In this document: positions 16,264 to 26,421 of the stretch, in pieces | Numbering within the stretch: position 1 is the first letter of the stretch | How the letters are laid out: every line of letters starts with the position of its first letter | DNA from: Dehalococcoides mccartyi CG5 | GTDB lineage: Bacteria; Chloroflexota; Dehalococcoidia; Dehalococcoidales; Dehalococcoidaceae | DNA: 64,000 nucleotides | Direction of reading: 5' to 3' | Assembly (NCBI RefSeq): GCF_000830885.1 | Contig: NZ_CP006951.1 | Location: forward strand, 496,001-560,000 | Notes under the pieces: model-generated | The model's database searches: none | What the model was told of the DNA's origin: nothing | Seen by the model: only the letters and a program-made list of their open reading frames with translations | Translations under genes and position numbers: made by a program

Positions 16264-17610
16264 TCAGGGTTTAAACTGCTTTAAATAAGCCGGTATATGG
16301 GCGGCTTCACGCGGACCAACCATTATCTCCCAGCCGGATAGTTCTTCTTCCAGACCGCCGCTTTCCATAGAGGCATACCCGGGGATAATCAGTTTGCGGT
16401 GATTGACCTTCCCGGCAATGCCGCTGTTTTTTACAAATTTGCCTATGGTATCTGCCCCGAATTTGCCGGCTGCCCAGGCAGTCATAACCGAAAGCCCTTC
16501 GGTATCTTTTATCAGCAGGTAACACGGCACGCGGCTGGTTTCCATTTCACCGGCAACGATAAAATATGTCAGCGAGAAGTTGCAGGTGAGCATGACCGGC
16601 GAATTGGCATCAGGATTATTTATTTCATAGATACCCTCGGTGGTAGCTAAGGGACGCTGAGGGTCGGTATAAAGGTTCATACGTGCTACCAGCAAAGGGA
16701 ACAGGGTTTCACCCCTGAAGTCAGACAGCACCAGTATACCCGCATATTTGGCGGTCAGTATGCTGGCAAACAGAGACTCCTTCATGTGGTCTGAAGTTAT
16801 CAGGCAGGGGAAATTAATAACCGGAAAGCCCAAAGGACGGAATTTCTTCAAAATGGCTGCCCGCCGAATGGCGATATTGTCGGCTAAGGTTTGTTTAAAG
16901 CTGGCGGGAGAGCTGTCAAGCACAATATCTTTAATACCCAGTGATTGGAGTTTGATGGTAAGTTCAGCCAGGTCTGTCAGGTTTTTCGCTTTGGCTACTA
17001 GCGGGCAGTTGTATTTTTTAGCCAGCTCTGCCATTTCGTTGCTGTTTTCCGCAGTAGCGGCATAAAGAAGGGGTTTGCGTTCAGCGCAAATCTTTAAGGA
17101 TTCATCAAGCACAGTGGTATTCGCACATATCAGCATTAGGCTGGCTTGGCATTTTTCGGCGGCAAGTTTGACCAGTTTTAGGTATTTTTCACTTGAACCG
17201 CTGTCTGCCCTGAGTGCCAGCATATCCGGCTTCAAAATAGCACCTACCCGTTTGTACTGAAAGCTGTTGAAAGCGGTCAGTTTGGTGTTCTGCTCGGTTT
17301 CGGTCAGATTGTCTGAGAGTAGCAGGGCAATGCCGGATTGGTGCTCAAACCGCTTCTCATGGCGGTGCATGACAGTTTCGCCACCTATCTTAAAGGAGTA
17401 TATACCTGTACCTATGCTTACGGTTCTGACCGGGGGTGCAGAAGCTTCTTCCAGTTTCAGTTTGGTTTCTTCTGAAACGTAAGGGCAGGAAGAAAGTTCA
17501 GCTCTGCCGCCTGCCAGACTCATGGCAAATGCCAGACAGGTGGGCACGCCGCATTCACCGCAGTTGGTTCGGGGTAAAAACTTATAAATTTCTATACCGG
17601 TAGGTGACAT
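16264..17610 (-). CDS. acsC: Corrinoid iron-sulfur protein, large subunit
   Basis: A 448-residue large (gamma) subunit of the corrinoid/iron-sulfur protein, which carries the methyl group between methyltetrahydrofolate and acetyl-CoA synthase. The N-terminal [4Fe-4S] module has Cys in TNCGECGVPTC and again in LSSCPYV, the usual C-x2-C-x4-C-x16-C spacing. The following TIM barrel and C-terminal corrinoid-binding part match the family length. The start ATG 17610 lies about 15 bases after AAAGGAG, which sits in a near-palindrome AAAGGAGTCCTTT that might mask it. Confidence 0.93.
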   Translation of the reverse strand: MSPTGIEIYKFLPRTNCGECGVPTCLAFAMSLAGGRAELSSCPYVSEETKLKLEEASAPPVRTVSIGTGIYSFKIGGETVMHRHEKRFEHQSGIALLLSDNLTETEQNTKLTAFNSFQYKRVGAILKPDMLALRADSGSSEKYLKLVKLAAEKCQASLMLICANTTVLDESLKICAERKPLLYAATAENSNEMAELAKKYNCPLVAKAKNLTDLAELTIKLQSLGIKDIVLDSSPASFKQTLADNIAIRRAAILKKFRPLGFPVINFPCLITSDHMKESLFASILTAKYAGILVLSDFRGETLFPLLVARMNLYTDPQRPLATTEGIYEINNPDANSPVMLTCNFSLTYFIVAGEMETSRVPCYLLIKDTEGLSVMTAWAAGKFGADTIGKFVKNSGIAGKVNHRKLIIPGYASMESGGLEEELSGWEIMVGPREAAHIPAYLKQFKP

Positions 17611-17630
17611 AATATTAAAAGGACTCCTTT

Positions 17631-19832
17631 CTAGATAAGTGGCTCAAGGGTCAGCGCCGGGTGCTGTTTTTCTTCAAGGAAGGGGAGTATTTCTTCCTCG
17701 GTAGTCCCCACGCTTTCATCTGCAATCCGCTCCAGCAGATCAGGCACACCCAGTTCGGCAGCTCTGGCATTGAAGCGTTCCCGTATTTCTTCCTTGAGTG
17801 ATTTGGGCATCCATACTAGTCGCAGCAGACTGTCTTCGGCGGAGATAAATTTGCGCTGGGTAATATTGTATTTGCTGTGACCCAGAAAACCGGGAGTGGT
17901 AATACCGCCCCCGATAGTCCCGGCCAGAGTAGTAAATTTCATACCGCAGGGAGTCATGCCGGTGTGTTCGCGGTTTACGGTCATAACCCCGTTGCACAGG
18001 GGGAGTATGGCTGAAATACATTCGCAGCAGCCACAGGTGGTCATGGGGTCATAGATTATGCTGTATAGGTTGTAATGGCTGACTACCCCGCCGGAGGTTT
18101 TTTCTACAAACTGGTTTATGCCTGACCATTGCCCAAGCTTGGCGTCAATGACCGCCCCTTTGTTTACCGGCTGGTTAGGACCGATATTGTTAATCTCATT
18201 GGAAGCACGGCAGTCCATCCAGTTGTAAGCTCCGCACAGGCCGGTTCTTTCCGGGCTGACTATGCATACGTGGCTGGGGGCAAATGACTGGCAGAGGGTG
18301 CATGAGTAAAAAGTCTCGGTATTTTCATCTGTCATGCCTTCAATACGTTCATCACGTTTGGTATATATCTTTTTGGATTGCCTGCTTATCTCGGCCACTT
18401 TCTCAGGGGTGGTATAGAGTTTTATCTGTATTTTATCTACGATACCGCCAAAATCCTGATGAAGCTTGGCATGAAGTATAGAGCCTATATGTTTAAGAGA
18501 AAAACCCTTGGCAGCCGCACTCTTGCCTATGCGTAACCATGCGATATCTCTTTGTCCGATATGCATAACCCCCTGGGCATAGTTTAAAAGGTGGTGTATT
18601 TGGCGTTCCAGTATAGGTTCGTAATCTTCATTCATTTTGTGACCGGCTGCTTCTACCACAATGGCCAGCGGCAGACGTGAACCTTCAGGCATATCAGACA
18701 CATCCTGCCCGAATAGCTCTATTTTACCGTCGGTAACATCGTCCATTTTGGCGGTTGTCACCAGCTCTACCATCTGGGTGCGGCCGCCGCCGCATTCTAG
18801 ATATATCTGTTCACCCCGTACCCTTTCGCCTTCGTAGGCAGGTCCGTAAGCTACCGGTACAGGTACTTTGGTTACGTTTACTTTTATTCCCCGCGCATCC
18901 ATTGCCTTGGAGACTATGCGGCTATAAGGTATGCCTGCCAGCACTGAATCAACTGACTCTACCCCCGGCAAAATGGGCAATACGGATTTGTCCGCAATGA
19001 TCGGGAAGCCGAAATTAAGTGCCCCGGCGGCATTGGCATACCATTCATCACTTATATCTCCCAGTGGCATAATAAAGGCCTTTATGCGCTCCTGGCTGTA
19101 TTCAAAAAGTTTAGCTCGGTTGCCCGGTTCTATATTTCCGAAGGACAGGGCTACCCTGACTGCAAAACCGAAGGCAAAGATAGCGGCAGTGGCTTCGTCA
19201 CCGAATGAAACCAGACGGGGTGTCCAGCCCAGCTCAACATCCGCATCAGCCAGCTGTTTGGCAAAACGCTTGCCCTGAGATTCGCCGCACATAAATGTGT
19301 ACAGATTTTTTTGCTGAAGTTCAGCGGCTATGCTTTCGGCAGCGGCATTGTCAGGTGCCGCACCTATTATGGCGGCAAAACCGGGGGCGGTGCCGTCTAC
19401 GAACTCTACCCCGCGTTTACGCAGGATAATATCATCGGCCGCACCCAGCCAAATATTATCAGGGGTGGGGTCTTCGGTATTGGTGTAATATTCCGGCTGG
19501 CTAAGGTAACGCAGGGCTTCCAGCATTTCCTCTGCAAACAGAGTGGACAGGCCGGCTTCCAGTACTGCACCCAGCTCGGTTACGTCCTCGGCATTTACCT
19601 CTGGCGGGGGCAGCATCTTGAAGCATTTATCAAAGACCATTCCCATATCAGACAGTTTTTCAACCTGAATACCCAGTATGCCGTAAATAACCGGCAGAAA
19701 ATAGGCAGTATTCGGGAAACCCACGGCCGTATCTGGACAGTTAGTAACCAGCGTTTGTTTATACACTTCGTAACTGGCATTTACTATATTCCGTGCACCT
19801 TTTATAGCGGCTTCGGCTACTGTTTTACTCAT
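17631..19832 (-). CDS. acsB: Acetyl-CoA synthase (CO dehydrogenase/ACS beta subunit)
   Basis: A 733-residue full-length bacterial ACS, which makes or cleaves acetyl-CoA using CO, CoA and the methyl-corrinoid protein. The A-cluster ligands are all present: YSCTLCQSFAPSHVC then GLC gives C-x2-C-x8-C-x9-C for the [4Fe-4S] cluster, and TTCGCCEC gives the Cys-Gly-Cys for nickel. Length agrees with the Moorella enzyme, including the N-terminal domain that docks CO dehydrogenase there. No CO dehydrogenase gene adjoins it. Confidence 0.95.
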   Translation of the reverse strand: MSKTVAEAAIKGARNIVNASYEVYKQTLVTNCPDTAVGFPNTAYFLPVIYGILGIQVEKLSDMGMVFDKCFKMLPPPEVNAEDVTELGAVLEAGLSTLFAEEMLEALRYLSQPEYYTNTEDPTPDNIWLGAADDIILRKRGVEFVDGTAPGFAAIIGAAPDNAAAESIAAELQQKNLYTFMCGESQGKRFAKQLADADVELGWTPRLVSFGDEATAAIFAFGFAVRVALSFGNIEPGNRAKLFEYSQERIKAFIMPLGDISDEWYANAAGALNFGFPIIADKSVLPILPGVESVDSVLAGIPYSRIVSKAMDARGIKVNVTKVPVPVAYGPAYEGERVRGEQIYLECGGGRTQMVELVTTAKMDDVTDGKIELFGQDVSDMPEGSRLPLAIVVEAAGHKMNEDYEPILERQIHHLLNYAQGVMHIGQRDIAWLRIGKSAAAKGFSLKHIGSILHAKLHQDFGGIVDKIQIKLYTTPEKVAEISRQSKKIYTKRDERIEGMTDENTETFYSCTLCQSFAPSHVCIVSPERTGLCGAYNWMDCRASNEINNIGPNQPVNKGAVIDAKLGQWSGINQFVEKTSGGVVSHYNLYSIIYDPMTTCGCCECISAILPLCNGVMTVNREHTGMTPCGMKFTTLAGTIGGGITTPGFLGHSKYNITQRKFISAEDSLLRLVWMPKSLKEEIRERFNARAAELGVPDLLERIADESVGTTEEEILPFLEEKQHPALTLEPLI

Positions 19833-19891
19833 CTTTCATGTCCCCCTTTGATAATCAGGGCATTATCCCTAAGTGTATTAAGGTGGCAGGT

Positions 19892-20833
19892 TCAGCCAAG
19901 TTCGGCCATCAGCTCACCCACCAGACGCATAGATTCCGGGTGACGCATTACCAGTATGTCTGCCCCGGCAATAAGTAAAATGGCGGCAGACATGGCCTCT
20001 ATCATAATAGCCCTTTTTTCAGTATTGCCCAGTTCAGGGCTTTCCGTTTCGGGTATTTTGGCTTCTTTAGTTTTCCATGCCTCCCGTCCTATATTACAGA
20101 TAATGGGGTACTGGAGGCGTTCATCCTGTTGGGTCAGCGCCGCCAGACGGATACGTTCGATAACCGAATAGGCATATTCAATACCGTAGCCTATGCTGCT
20201 TACGGTGGGATCCATAATTATTTCATTTGCCGGTACACCCAGATTGCCCAGCAGGATATTAAGCTGTTTAGCCAGATTTATGTCTATGGGGGAGGAGGCG
20301 ATAATGGTATGTTTATAGGCCATGGCTTGGGCGGCTATCTTCTTGTAGTCACCCTCTTCTACCGGCCCAAGTATAAGTTTTTTATCCGGACAGATTTCAC
20401 TTATCTTGCGGAGTACCTCTGTATCCTTCTCATGGTTGGCTGTTCCCCAGACTATCAGGGGCACGTCTACGGCGTTTGCCACTTCACGGACTATCTTTGC
20501 GGCCTCTTCGGCAGAGCGGTCAAGCCCGTTCGGGTCAGTACTTTCCAGTTGGAGGCAGATAATTTTTGCCTCGTAGGTGTCAACGCACTTTTTAGCCCAG
20601 CTGACCGGGTTGTTTACCGCATCTCCAAAGGGTTTTAAGGCGTCTGCCGGCCAATCTAAGGGCGGAGTATCCTGTATCTCCATGGCAATCTTAGGTTTAC
20701 GGGGCATATCCCCCTCAAACAGGTAGAAGGGCAGGGCAGTTTCACCGCCTACGGTTACGGATTTTGGGCCGTCACCCAGAGTTATTTCCCTGATACTGCC
20801 GCTATAGTTGATTTTAGGTGTTTCAAATGCCAT
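19892..20833 (-). CDS. acsD: Corrinoid iron-sulfur protein, small subunit
   Basis: A 313-residue TIM-barrel small (delta) subunit that pairs with AcsC to hold the cobamide. Family segments include PLIVWGTANHEKDTEVL near residue 135, VEEGDYKKIAAQAMAYKH, and DPTVSSIGYGIEYAYSV near residue 215. GGAGG lies 8 bases before ATG 20833. It is followed by acsB after 59 bases. Confidence 0.93.
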   Translation of the reverse strand: MAFETPKINYSGSIREITLGDGPKSVTVGGETALPFYLFEGDMPRKPKIAMEIQDTPPLDWPADALKPFGDAVNNPVSWAKKCVDTYEAKIICLQLESTDPNGLDRSAEEAAKIVREVANAVDVPLIVWGTANHEKDTEVLRKISEICPDKKLILGPVEEGDYKKIAAQAMAYKHTIIASSPIDINLAKQLNILLGNLGVPANEIIMDPTVSSIGYGIEYAYSVIERIRLAALTQQDERLQYPIICNIGREAWKTKEAKIPETESPELGNTEKRAIMIEAMSAAILLIAGADILVMRHPESMRLVGELMAELG

Positions 20834-20868
20834 AGATTTTCCTCCATACGGGGGTTAAAAATATTTTG

Positions 20869-21759
20869 CTATTTTATCAGGCCGACCGCCCGTTTGGCGG
20901 CGGTCAGGGTATTCAGCATAAGCATGATGATAGTCATGGGGCCCACGCCTTTAGGCACAGGGGTGATGGCAAAGGCCTTTTCTTTTACCTCTTCAAAATC
21001 CACATCACCGGAAAGTATCCGCTTGCCTTCGGGGGTGTAGCCTATGCAGGTTGTGCCCACATCTATTACCACCGCACCTTCTCTGACCATATCTGCGGTA
21101 ATAAACTTGGGCTTGCCCATGGCGGCTACCAGTATATCTGCCTGTCGGGTTATTTCAGGCAGATTTTTAGTGCCGCTATGGCAAATAGTGACGGTGGCGT
21201 TTGCCCCCGGTGCTTTCTGAAGAAGTATATTAGCCAGCGGCTTGCCGACCAGATTGCTCCTGCCCACAATAACCACATGAGTGCCCTCTATTTTTATGCC
21301 CGAACGGATAAGCAGTTCCTGAACGCCATGCGGGGTGCAGGGCAGGAAACAGGGTTCACCAAGGCACATTCTGCCTACGTTTACCGGGTGAAAGCCGTCT
21401 ACATCTTTATCCGGGTTTATGGCGTTTAGAACCAGACTTTCTGAAATTTGCGCAGGCAGGGGTACCTGTACCAGAATACCGCTTATCTTTGGATCTGCAT
21501 TCAGCTTGGCAATCAGGGTCAGCAAATCCTCATTGGTGGCGTTCTGGGGCAGAGGGTGATGTTCTGAATATATGCCCAGATTCTGGCACATTTTTATTTT
21601 TGAATCTACATATGAGTGTGAGGCAGGGTCATCTCCTACCAGTACTGTGGCTAAACCGGGTACTATGCCGGCTTTAGTCTTCAGGGCAGTTACTTCACTG
21701 CGTATTTCTTCGCGGATGGCGGCGGCTATTTCAGTGCCGTTTATAATATGTGCGCTCAT
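20869..21759 (-). CDS. folD: Methylene-tetrahydrofolate dehydrogenase / methenyl-THF cyclohydrolase
   Basis: A 296-residue FolD, interconverting 10-formyl-, methenyl- and methylene-tetrahydrofolate with NADP(H). SYVDSKIKMCQNLGI carries the catalytic Lys near residue 55; GRSNLVGKPLANIL binds the cofactor near residue 165. The C-terminal block reads TPVPKGVGPMT where most relatives have PGGVGPMT, a Gly-to-Lys change. It starts on the stop of cooC (TAATG overlap), so translation is coupled. Confidence 0.95.
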   Translation of the reverse strand: MSAHIINGTEIAAAIREEIRSEVTALKTKAGIVPGLATVLVGDDPASHSYVDSKIKMCQNLGIYSEHHPLPQNATNEDLLTLIAKLNADPKISGILVQVPLPAQISESLVLNAINPDKDVDGFHPVNVGRMCLGEPCFLPCTPHGVQELLIRSGIKIEGTHVVIVGRSNLVGKPLANILLQKAPGANATVTICHSGTKNLPEITRQADILVAAMGKPKFITADMVREGAVVIDVGTTCIGYTPEGKRILSGDVDFEEVKEKAFAITPVPKGVGPMTIIMLMLNTLTAAKRAVGLIK

Positions 21760-22541
21760 TATTCTGATACCTCTGTAAGGTTTTTAATACCAAGGCGGCT
21801 TGATAGTATTTTGGCTACTGCCTGTACTGCCGGGGAATTGTCAGGCAATTTAAGCAGGGGAGTCTGTTTCAAGTCAAATTCCCGTATCATTTCATCTGCC
21901 GGCACTGTATCTGTATAGGCTATGCCCAGCTTGTCAATTTCCTGTCCAAGGCGAGGGTCAAGTGTGCCGGAGACCATGTTTATAATAACCGATATCCGGT
22001 TGACGTTAAGTTTCATTTCATCTATCAGCTGGCGGATACGTCCCAGTGTACGCACCCCTTTGACCGAGTGGTCGGATATTATAAAGAGGTGGTCTACATT
22101 TTGGGTGGTGCGGCGTGACAGGTGCTCCATACCGGCCTCGTTATCCATAACCACGTAGCGGTAGTTTCGGCTGAGCTTGTCTATATAACTGCGGAGGATA
22201 GTATTAGGGTAGCAGTAACAGCCGTCACCTTCGCCTCGTCCCATGCTTATCATATCCAGCCCATGGCTCTCTGCCAGAGTGGTGTTAAGCTGGTATTCCA
22301 GATAGGCTTCCTTGGTTATGCCTGAGGGCAAGTTCAGCTTGGCTTTGTTAAAGCTGGCTATCAGCCCGCCCACAGTTTGGGGCACGCATAAACCCAGACT
22401 TTCACCCAGATTGGCGTTGGCATCAGCATCTACCGCCAGTATGGGGGTGAGAGAGTTTTTTAAAAGCTGGCGGATGATAAGGCTGGAAACGGATGTTTTG
22501 CCTACCCCGCCTTTACCTGCCAGTGCAATAGTATAGGTCAA
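21759..22541 (-). CDS. cooC: CooC/AcsF-type nickel-insertion ATPase
   Basis: A 260-residue MinD-like P-loop ATPase. The deviant Walker A is AGKGGVGKTSV at residues 8-18, and GCYCYPN near residue 107 supplies the CxC pair that binds metal in CooC proteins. VVMDNEAGMEH follows as the Walker B region. In this operon it most likely matures the nickel A-cluster of AcsB, since no CO dehydrogenase gene is near. It overlaps the upstream gene by ATGA. Confidence 0.9.
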   Translation of the reverse strand: MTYTIALAGKGGVGKTSVSSLIIRQLLKNSLTPILAVDADANANLGESLGLCVPQTVGGLIASFNKAKLNLPSGITKEAYLEYQLNTTLAESHGLDMISMGRGEGDGCYCYPNTILRSYIDKLSRNYRYVVMDNEAGMEHLSRRTTQNVDHLFIISDHSVKGVRTLGRIRQLIDEMKLNVNRISVIINMVSGTLDPRLGQEIDKLGIAYTDTVPADEMIREFDLKQTPLLKLPDNSPAVQAVAKILSSRLGIKNLTEVSE

Positions 22542-24460
22542 ATACGTCCTCCGTTAAATTTGCCCAGAGCGGCATATACCTCAGGGAAATCCGTAGATTT
22601 GGTATGAGGCAGGAACATAGCCGCCATATAGTTGTCCATAAAACTTACGCTTTCAGATAGCTCTACATTGGTCATCATTTTGGCGGCGGCAGAAGCTTCT
22701 GTCTGGGCATTTTTATCAAAGGCACACAAACGGGCACCCGCCAGTGAGCCATTACCCACAAATATAAAATGTTCTTCCGGAAGTTCGGGAAGCAAACCTA
22801 TATTGATAGCTTTTTTAATATTCAGTTTGGCACCGAAAGTTCCGGCAATAATCACTTTTTCAAGGTTTTTAAAATTTGCCTCGGCATTTTCCAGCAGAGT
22901 TTGGTAACCGGCGTACATAGCCGCCTTGGCACGGATAAGGTTGTCTATATCTACCTCTGACAGGGTTATATCCTGTCCCTGCCCGAATTCACGGCCAAAA
23001 GCCAGTACATATTCGTAGCCGTCAGCACCTTTGCGCAGGCGGCCAGTTTTAATATGGGTATTATATTTGCCGTTTTGCCCCAGCAAACCGCAGTTTAGCA
23101 GGGCGGAAACTGTATTTATGAGCCCAGCACCGCAAATGCCCTTGGGATTGCCACTGCCCATCACGCTCAGTTTTGGCTCAAAACTTTGGGGTTCAAGTTC
23201 AATATCTTCTATAGCGCCAGGTTTTGCCAGCATACCGTTCTTTATGCCGCCGCCCTCAAAAGCCGGGCCGGCCGAACATGAGGCAGTTAACATAAAGTCT
23301 TTGTTGCCGACAACTATTTCGCCGTTGGTACCAATATCTATATAAAGTACCAGCCCTTCCCTATGGGGGATATTGGTGCTGATTACCCCAGCCACAATAT
23401 CTCCGCCCACGTAGCTGGCCACACAAGGCAGGGTGTATATATATGCCTGCGGGCAGATGCTTAGGTTTATATGCCGGGCAGGTATAAGCGGCAGTTCGCT
23501 TGCCAAAGGGACATAAGGTGCAAGCCGCAGGTGTTTGGGGTCAAGCCCGTAAAGAAGCTGGGTAATGGTAGTATTGGCGGCTATGGTTGCAAAGGCAATG
23601 TCACTTGCTTCAAGACCGCACTCGGAAAGCATGGCCTGTCCCAGATTGTTAAGGGTATTTACCACGGCTTGCTGAAGCTGGTTAAGCCCGCCTTCTCTGG
23701 CGGCATAATTTATCCGGCTGATAACGTCTTCGCCGAAGGGTATCTGACCGTTATACTCGGTGGCTTGAGCCAGCACCTGAGATTTGGTAACCTCCAGCAG
23801 TTGCCCGCGAACACCGGTAGTGCCGATATCAAATGCAAAAGCATATGTTGTGAGTGTTTGGTCTCCCGGCTGGATATTTATTATTTTTACCCCATTCGGG
23901 GTTTCCAGCAGGCTTACTGTTATTTTCCAGTTCTTTTCCCGCAGGGTTTCAGAAAGGCTTGAAAGCAAATGATAATCTATATCAGGCTCGGTTGGGCAGA
24001 AAGGTTTAAGAAAACGTTTTAACCTGCCAAGGTCACTTGAGTTGTCTGCTCCGGATGGGGGAACAAGCTTCAGAAAGACCTTTCTCAAAGGCAGAACGGG
24101 TTTGTTTTTGACAGACTCAGGCCGGCTTTGCAGGGTGCAGCTTATGGCATCACCGCTTATGGCGGTATCAAAGCGTGATTCTGCCAGTATCTCTACCGTT
24201 ACGTTTGAAACCAGACGGCTCTGGCAGGCCAGCCTTATTCCCTGGGCAAATTCTTCAGCGCTTATCTGGAGGTGGTCTTCGCACTCCAGTTCGCCTTCTA
24301 TCAGTTTTATACGGCAGCGTCCGCACACGCCTTCGCCCCCGCAGGAGGCACACAGCCCTGTTCCGGCGATAATAGCCAGATCCAGCAGGCTATCCCCCTT
24401 CTGGCCATTTATAACTCTATGGCCGGGCTCAAAGCAGACGCTAAATTTTTTCTCGGTCAT
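22538..24460 (-). CDS. acsV: Reductive activator of the corrinoid protein (ferredoxin plus ASKHA ATPase)
   Basis: A 640-residue protein with an N-terminal [2Fe-2S] ferredoxin domain (CASCGGEGVCGRC near residue 37, last ligand in LACQS) and a long DUF4445/ASKHA ATPase half. The latter shows FDIGTTGVRGQL near residue 230, IDIGTNGEIVVG near residue 380, and a C-terminal IAGTFGAKLN. Such proteins use ATP to drive reduction of inactive Co(II) corrinoid back to Co(I). Beside acsC and acsD its partner is almost certainly that pair. Confidence 0.88.
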   Translation of the reverse strand: MTEKKFSVCFEPGHRVINGQKGDSLLDLAIIAGTGLCASCGGEGVCGRCRIKLIEGELECEDHLQISAEEFAQGIRLACQSRLVSNVTVEILAESRFDTAISGDAISCTLQSRPESVKNKPVLPLRKVFLKLVPPSGADNSSDLGRLKRFLKPFCPTEPDIDYHLLSSLSETLREKNWKITVSLLETPNGVKIINIQPGDQTLTTYAFAFDIGTTGVRGQLLEVTKSQVLAQATEYNGQIPFGEDVISRINYAAREGGLNQLQQAVVNTLNNLGQAMLSECGLEASDIAFATIAANTTITQLLYGLDPKHLRLAPYVPLASELPLIPARHINLSICPQAYIYTLPCVASYVGGDIVAGVISTNIPHREGLVLYIDIGTNGEIVVGNKDFMLTASCSAGPAFEGGGIKNGMLAKPGAIEDIELEPQSFEPKLSVMGSGNPKGICGAGLINTVSALLNCGLLGQNGKYNTHIKTGRLRKGADGYEYVLAFGREFGQGQDITLSEVDIDNLIRAKAAMYAGYQTLLENAEANFKNLEKVIIAGTFGAKLNIKKAINIGLLPELPEEHFIFVGNGSLAGARLCAFDKNAQTEASAAAKMMTNVELSESVSFMDNYMAAMFLPHTKSTDFPEVYAALGKFNGGRI

Positions 24461-24497
24461 CTTACTATTTTATCAATTTTAAGCGGATAAGACTAAT

Positions 24498-26288
24498 TTA
24501 GAATAATCCTTTCACCTTGCCGGTTTGGGTGTCTACATCTATCCGCTTGAAATTCGGATCAGACGAAGTGCCGGGCATAAGTTTGATATCTCCTGCCACC
24601 GGCACTACCAATCCTGCCCCCATGTAGGTGAGTATATCCCGTATCGGCAGGGTAAAGCCGCTGGGGCGTCCTTTAAGTGCAGGGTCATGTGAGAGGCTCA
24701 AGTGGGTTTTGACCATACAGGTTGGCATAAACTGGGTATCACCCATACTTTCTATGCGGGCCAGTTTTTCCATGGCAATTGGGGTATATGAAACGCCGTT
24801 TGCCCCGTAAACCTTTCGGGCAATGGTTTCAATCCGCTTCTTCAGGGGCATATTTTCGGGGTAGAGAAAATGAAAATTATTTGGTTCGTTACAGGCATCT
24901 GTTACCGCTTCGGCCAGTTCGGTTGCCCCGTCTCCGCCTTTTGCCCAGTGATGGGAAACGGCTACTCTGGCTTCTGCCTGTTCAGCCGTACGGCGGATAA
25001 TATCTATTTCCTCATGGGTGTCTGCGGCAAAGTGGTTTATGCAGACCACCGGGTTTATGCCTGCGGTTTTTACTGTTTGGATATGGGCAAGCATATTTTG
25101 GCAGCCTTTTTCCACCAGTTTCGTATTTGGGGTGGTGTAGGCGGGGTCAAGGGGTGCACCCGGTGTTACTTTAGGTCCGCCGCCATGCATTTTTAAAGCC
25201 CTTGCTGTCACCACAATTACTGCGCAGTCTGGTTTGAGACCGCTCAGACGGCATTTTATATTCCAGAATTTTTCAAAGCCGATATCTGCCCCGAATCCGC
25301 TTTCAGTTACGTGGTAATCAGCCAGTTTAAGTGCCAAACGGTCAGCTACAATGGATGACTGCCCGATTGCAATATTGGCAAAAGGCCCGGCATGTACAAA
25401 CACCGGCTGGCCTTCAATAGTCTGAAGGAGGTTCGGGTTTACCGCCCGAAGGAGAAGGGCAGTCATGGCACCATCTACTTCCAAGTCTGCGGTAGTAACT
25501 GGTTCATCATTTTTACGGTAAGCTACTATTATTTTGCCCATGCGTTCCCGCAGGTCAGAAAGGCTGGTAAAAACCGAAAGTATAGCCATTACTTCTGAGC
25601 TTACAGATATACCAAATCCGGAGGGCATCCGGTATCCGTCTGTTTTACCGCCTATCCCCATAATTATTTCCCTAAGGGACTGGGCGCAAAAGTCCATTGC
25701 CCATTTCATTTCCACTCTAGAGGGGTCTATATCCAGCCGGGTCAGGTGTCGGCTGGATAGAAATTCATCAGTATTGTTGGCTTCGTGCTGAAGCCGTGCC
25801 TGAAGGGCGACCATAGCCAGATTGTGGGAGTTGGTAACGGCGTCTATATCTCCGGTCAGTCCCAGCGAAAATGGTGAAAGCGGCAGACACTGGGAAAGCC
25901 CTCCCCCAGCCGCCGAACCCTTTATATTAAAGGTGGGGCCGCTGGAAGGCTGGCGGATAGCCCCGGTTACTTTCTTGCCCAGCTTGCCCAGTCCCTGCAC
26001 CAGCCCCATAGTGGTAGTGCTCTTGCCTTCACCCAGAGGGGTAGGGGTAATGGCGGTGACGTCTATATATTTGCCGTTCGGTCTATCTTTCAGGCGGGCA
26101 AGTACCCCTGCAAAATCCACTTTGGCAATGTATTTGCCGTGGGGAATTATTTCATCTTCAGTTAAACCCAATTCCATGGCCAACACTTTTACCGGCTTAA
26201 GAAAATCCTCAGCCTTTTCGGCTATTTCCCAGTCTTTCATCAGGACGGGGTCAAGCTCTTTTAAGTGGAATTCGCGGTCATTTACAGC
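24498..26288 (-). CDS. fhs: Formate-tetrahydrofolate ligase
   Basis: A 596-residue enzyme making 10-formyl-tetrahydrofolate from formate and ATP. The P-loop [16 protein letters not shown] lies near residue 80 and [14 protein letters not shown] follows. The start is uncertain: TTG 26288 has CGAGG 7 bases upstream and is used here; TTG 26315 has no ribosome-binding site and ATG 26240 is where strong homology begins. First gene of the acs operon; it feeds FolD. Confidence 0.93.
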   Translation of the reverse strand, partial: AVNDREFHLKELDPVLMKDWEIAEKAEDFLKPVKVLAMELGLTEDEIIPHGKYIAKVDFAGVLARLKDRPNGKYIDVTAITPTPLGEGKSTTTMGLVQGLGKLGKKVTGAIRQPSSGPTFNIKGSAAGGGLSQCLPLSPFSLGLTGDIDAVTNSHNLAMVALQARLQHEANNTDEFLSSRHLTRLDIDPSRVEMKWAMDFCAQSLREIIMGIGGKTDGYRMPSGFGISVSSEVMAILSVFTSLSDLRERMGKIIVAYRKNDEPVTTADLEVDGAMTALLLRAVNPNLLQTIEGQPVFVHAGPFANIAIGQSSIVADRLALKLADYHVTESGFGADIGFEKFWNIKCRLSGLKPDCAVIVVTARALKMHGGGPKVTPGAPLDPAYTTPNTKLVEKGCQNMLAHIQTVKTAGINPVVCINHFAADTHEEIDIIRRTAEQAEARVAVSHHWAKGGDGATELAEAVTDACNEPNNFHFLYPENMPLKKRIETIARKVYGANGVSYTPIAMEKLARIESMGDTQFMPTCMVKTHLSLSHDPALKGRPSGFTLPIRDILTYMGAGLVVPVAGDIKLMPGTSSDPNFKRIDVDTQTGKVKGLF

Positions 26289-26329
26289 CAAAATATTGCC
26301 TCGTAAAACCTTCAAAAGGTATTAAACCC

Positions 26330-26357
26330 AGTATATCAGACAGACCCTATTTTGCAA
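26330..26357 (-). promoter_or_regulatory. Promoter of the fhs-acs operon
   Basis: On the minus strand TTGCAA (26357-26352), 16 bases, TATACT (26335-26330). Transcription would start near 26323. Confidence 0.5.
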
Positions 26358-26406
26358 TGATTTAAACATAGAAAAAAGTATCGGTCAGAGTTTTTTCGGT
26401 TTCTTC

Positions 26407-26415
26407 TGGTATAAT
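26407..26415 (+). promoter_or_regulatory. Extended -10 directly before the Cys-rich gene
   Basis: TGGTATAAT, a perfect extended -10, ends 6 bases before ATG 26422. The predicted transcription start coincides with the start codon, suggesting a leaderless mRNA. Confidence 0.5.
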
Positions 26416-26421
26416 GAATAT

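Noticed and set aside
17618-17630. Near-palindrome AAAGGAGTCCTTT before acsC as a regulator site
   Set aside because: The arms are only 6 bases with a one-base centre, it contains the ribosome-binding site itself, and no second copy was found near other acs genes.
19311-19943. Plus-strand ORF of 210 codons antisense to acsB/acsD
   Set aside because: It is embedded opposite two strongly supported genes, with no ribosome-binding site and no recognisable domain.
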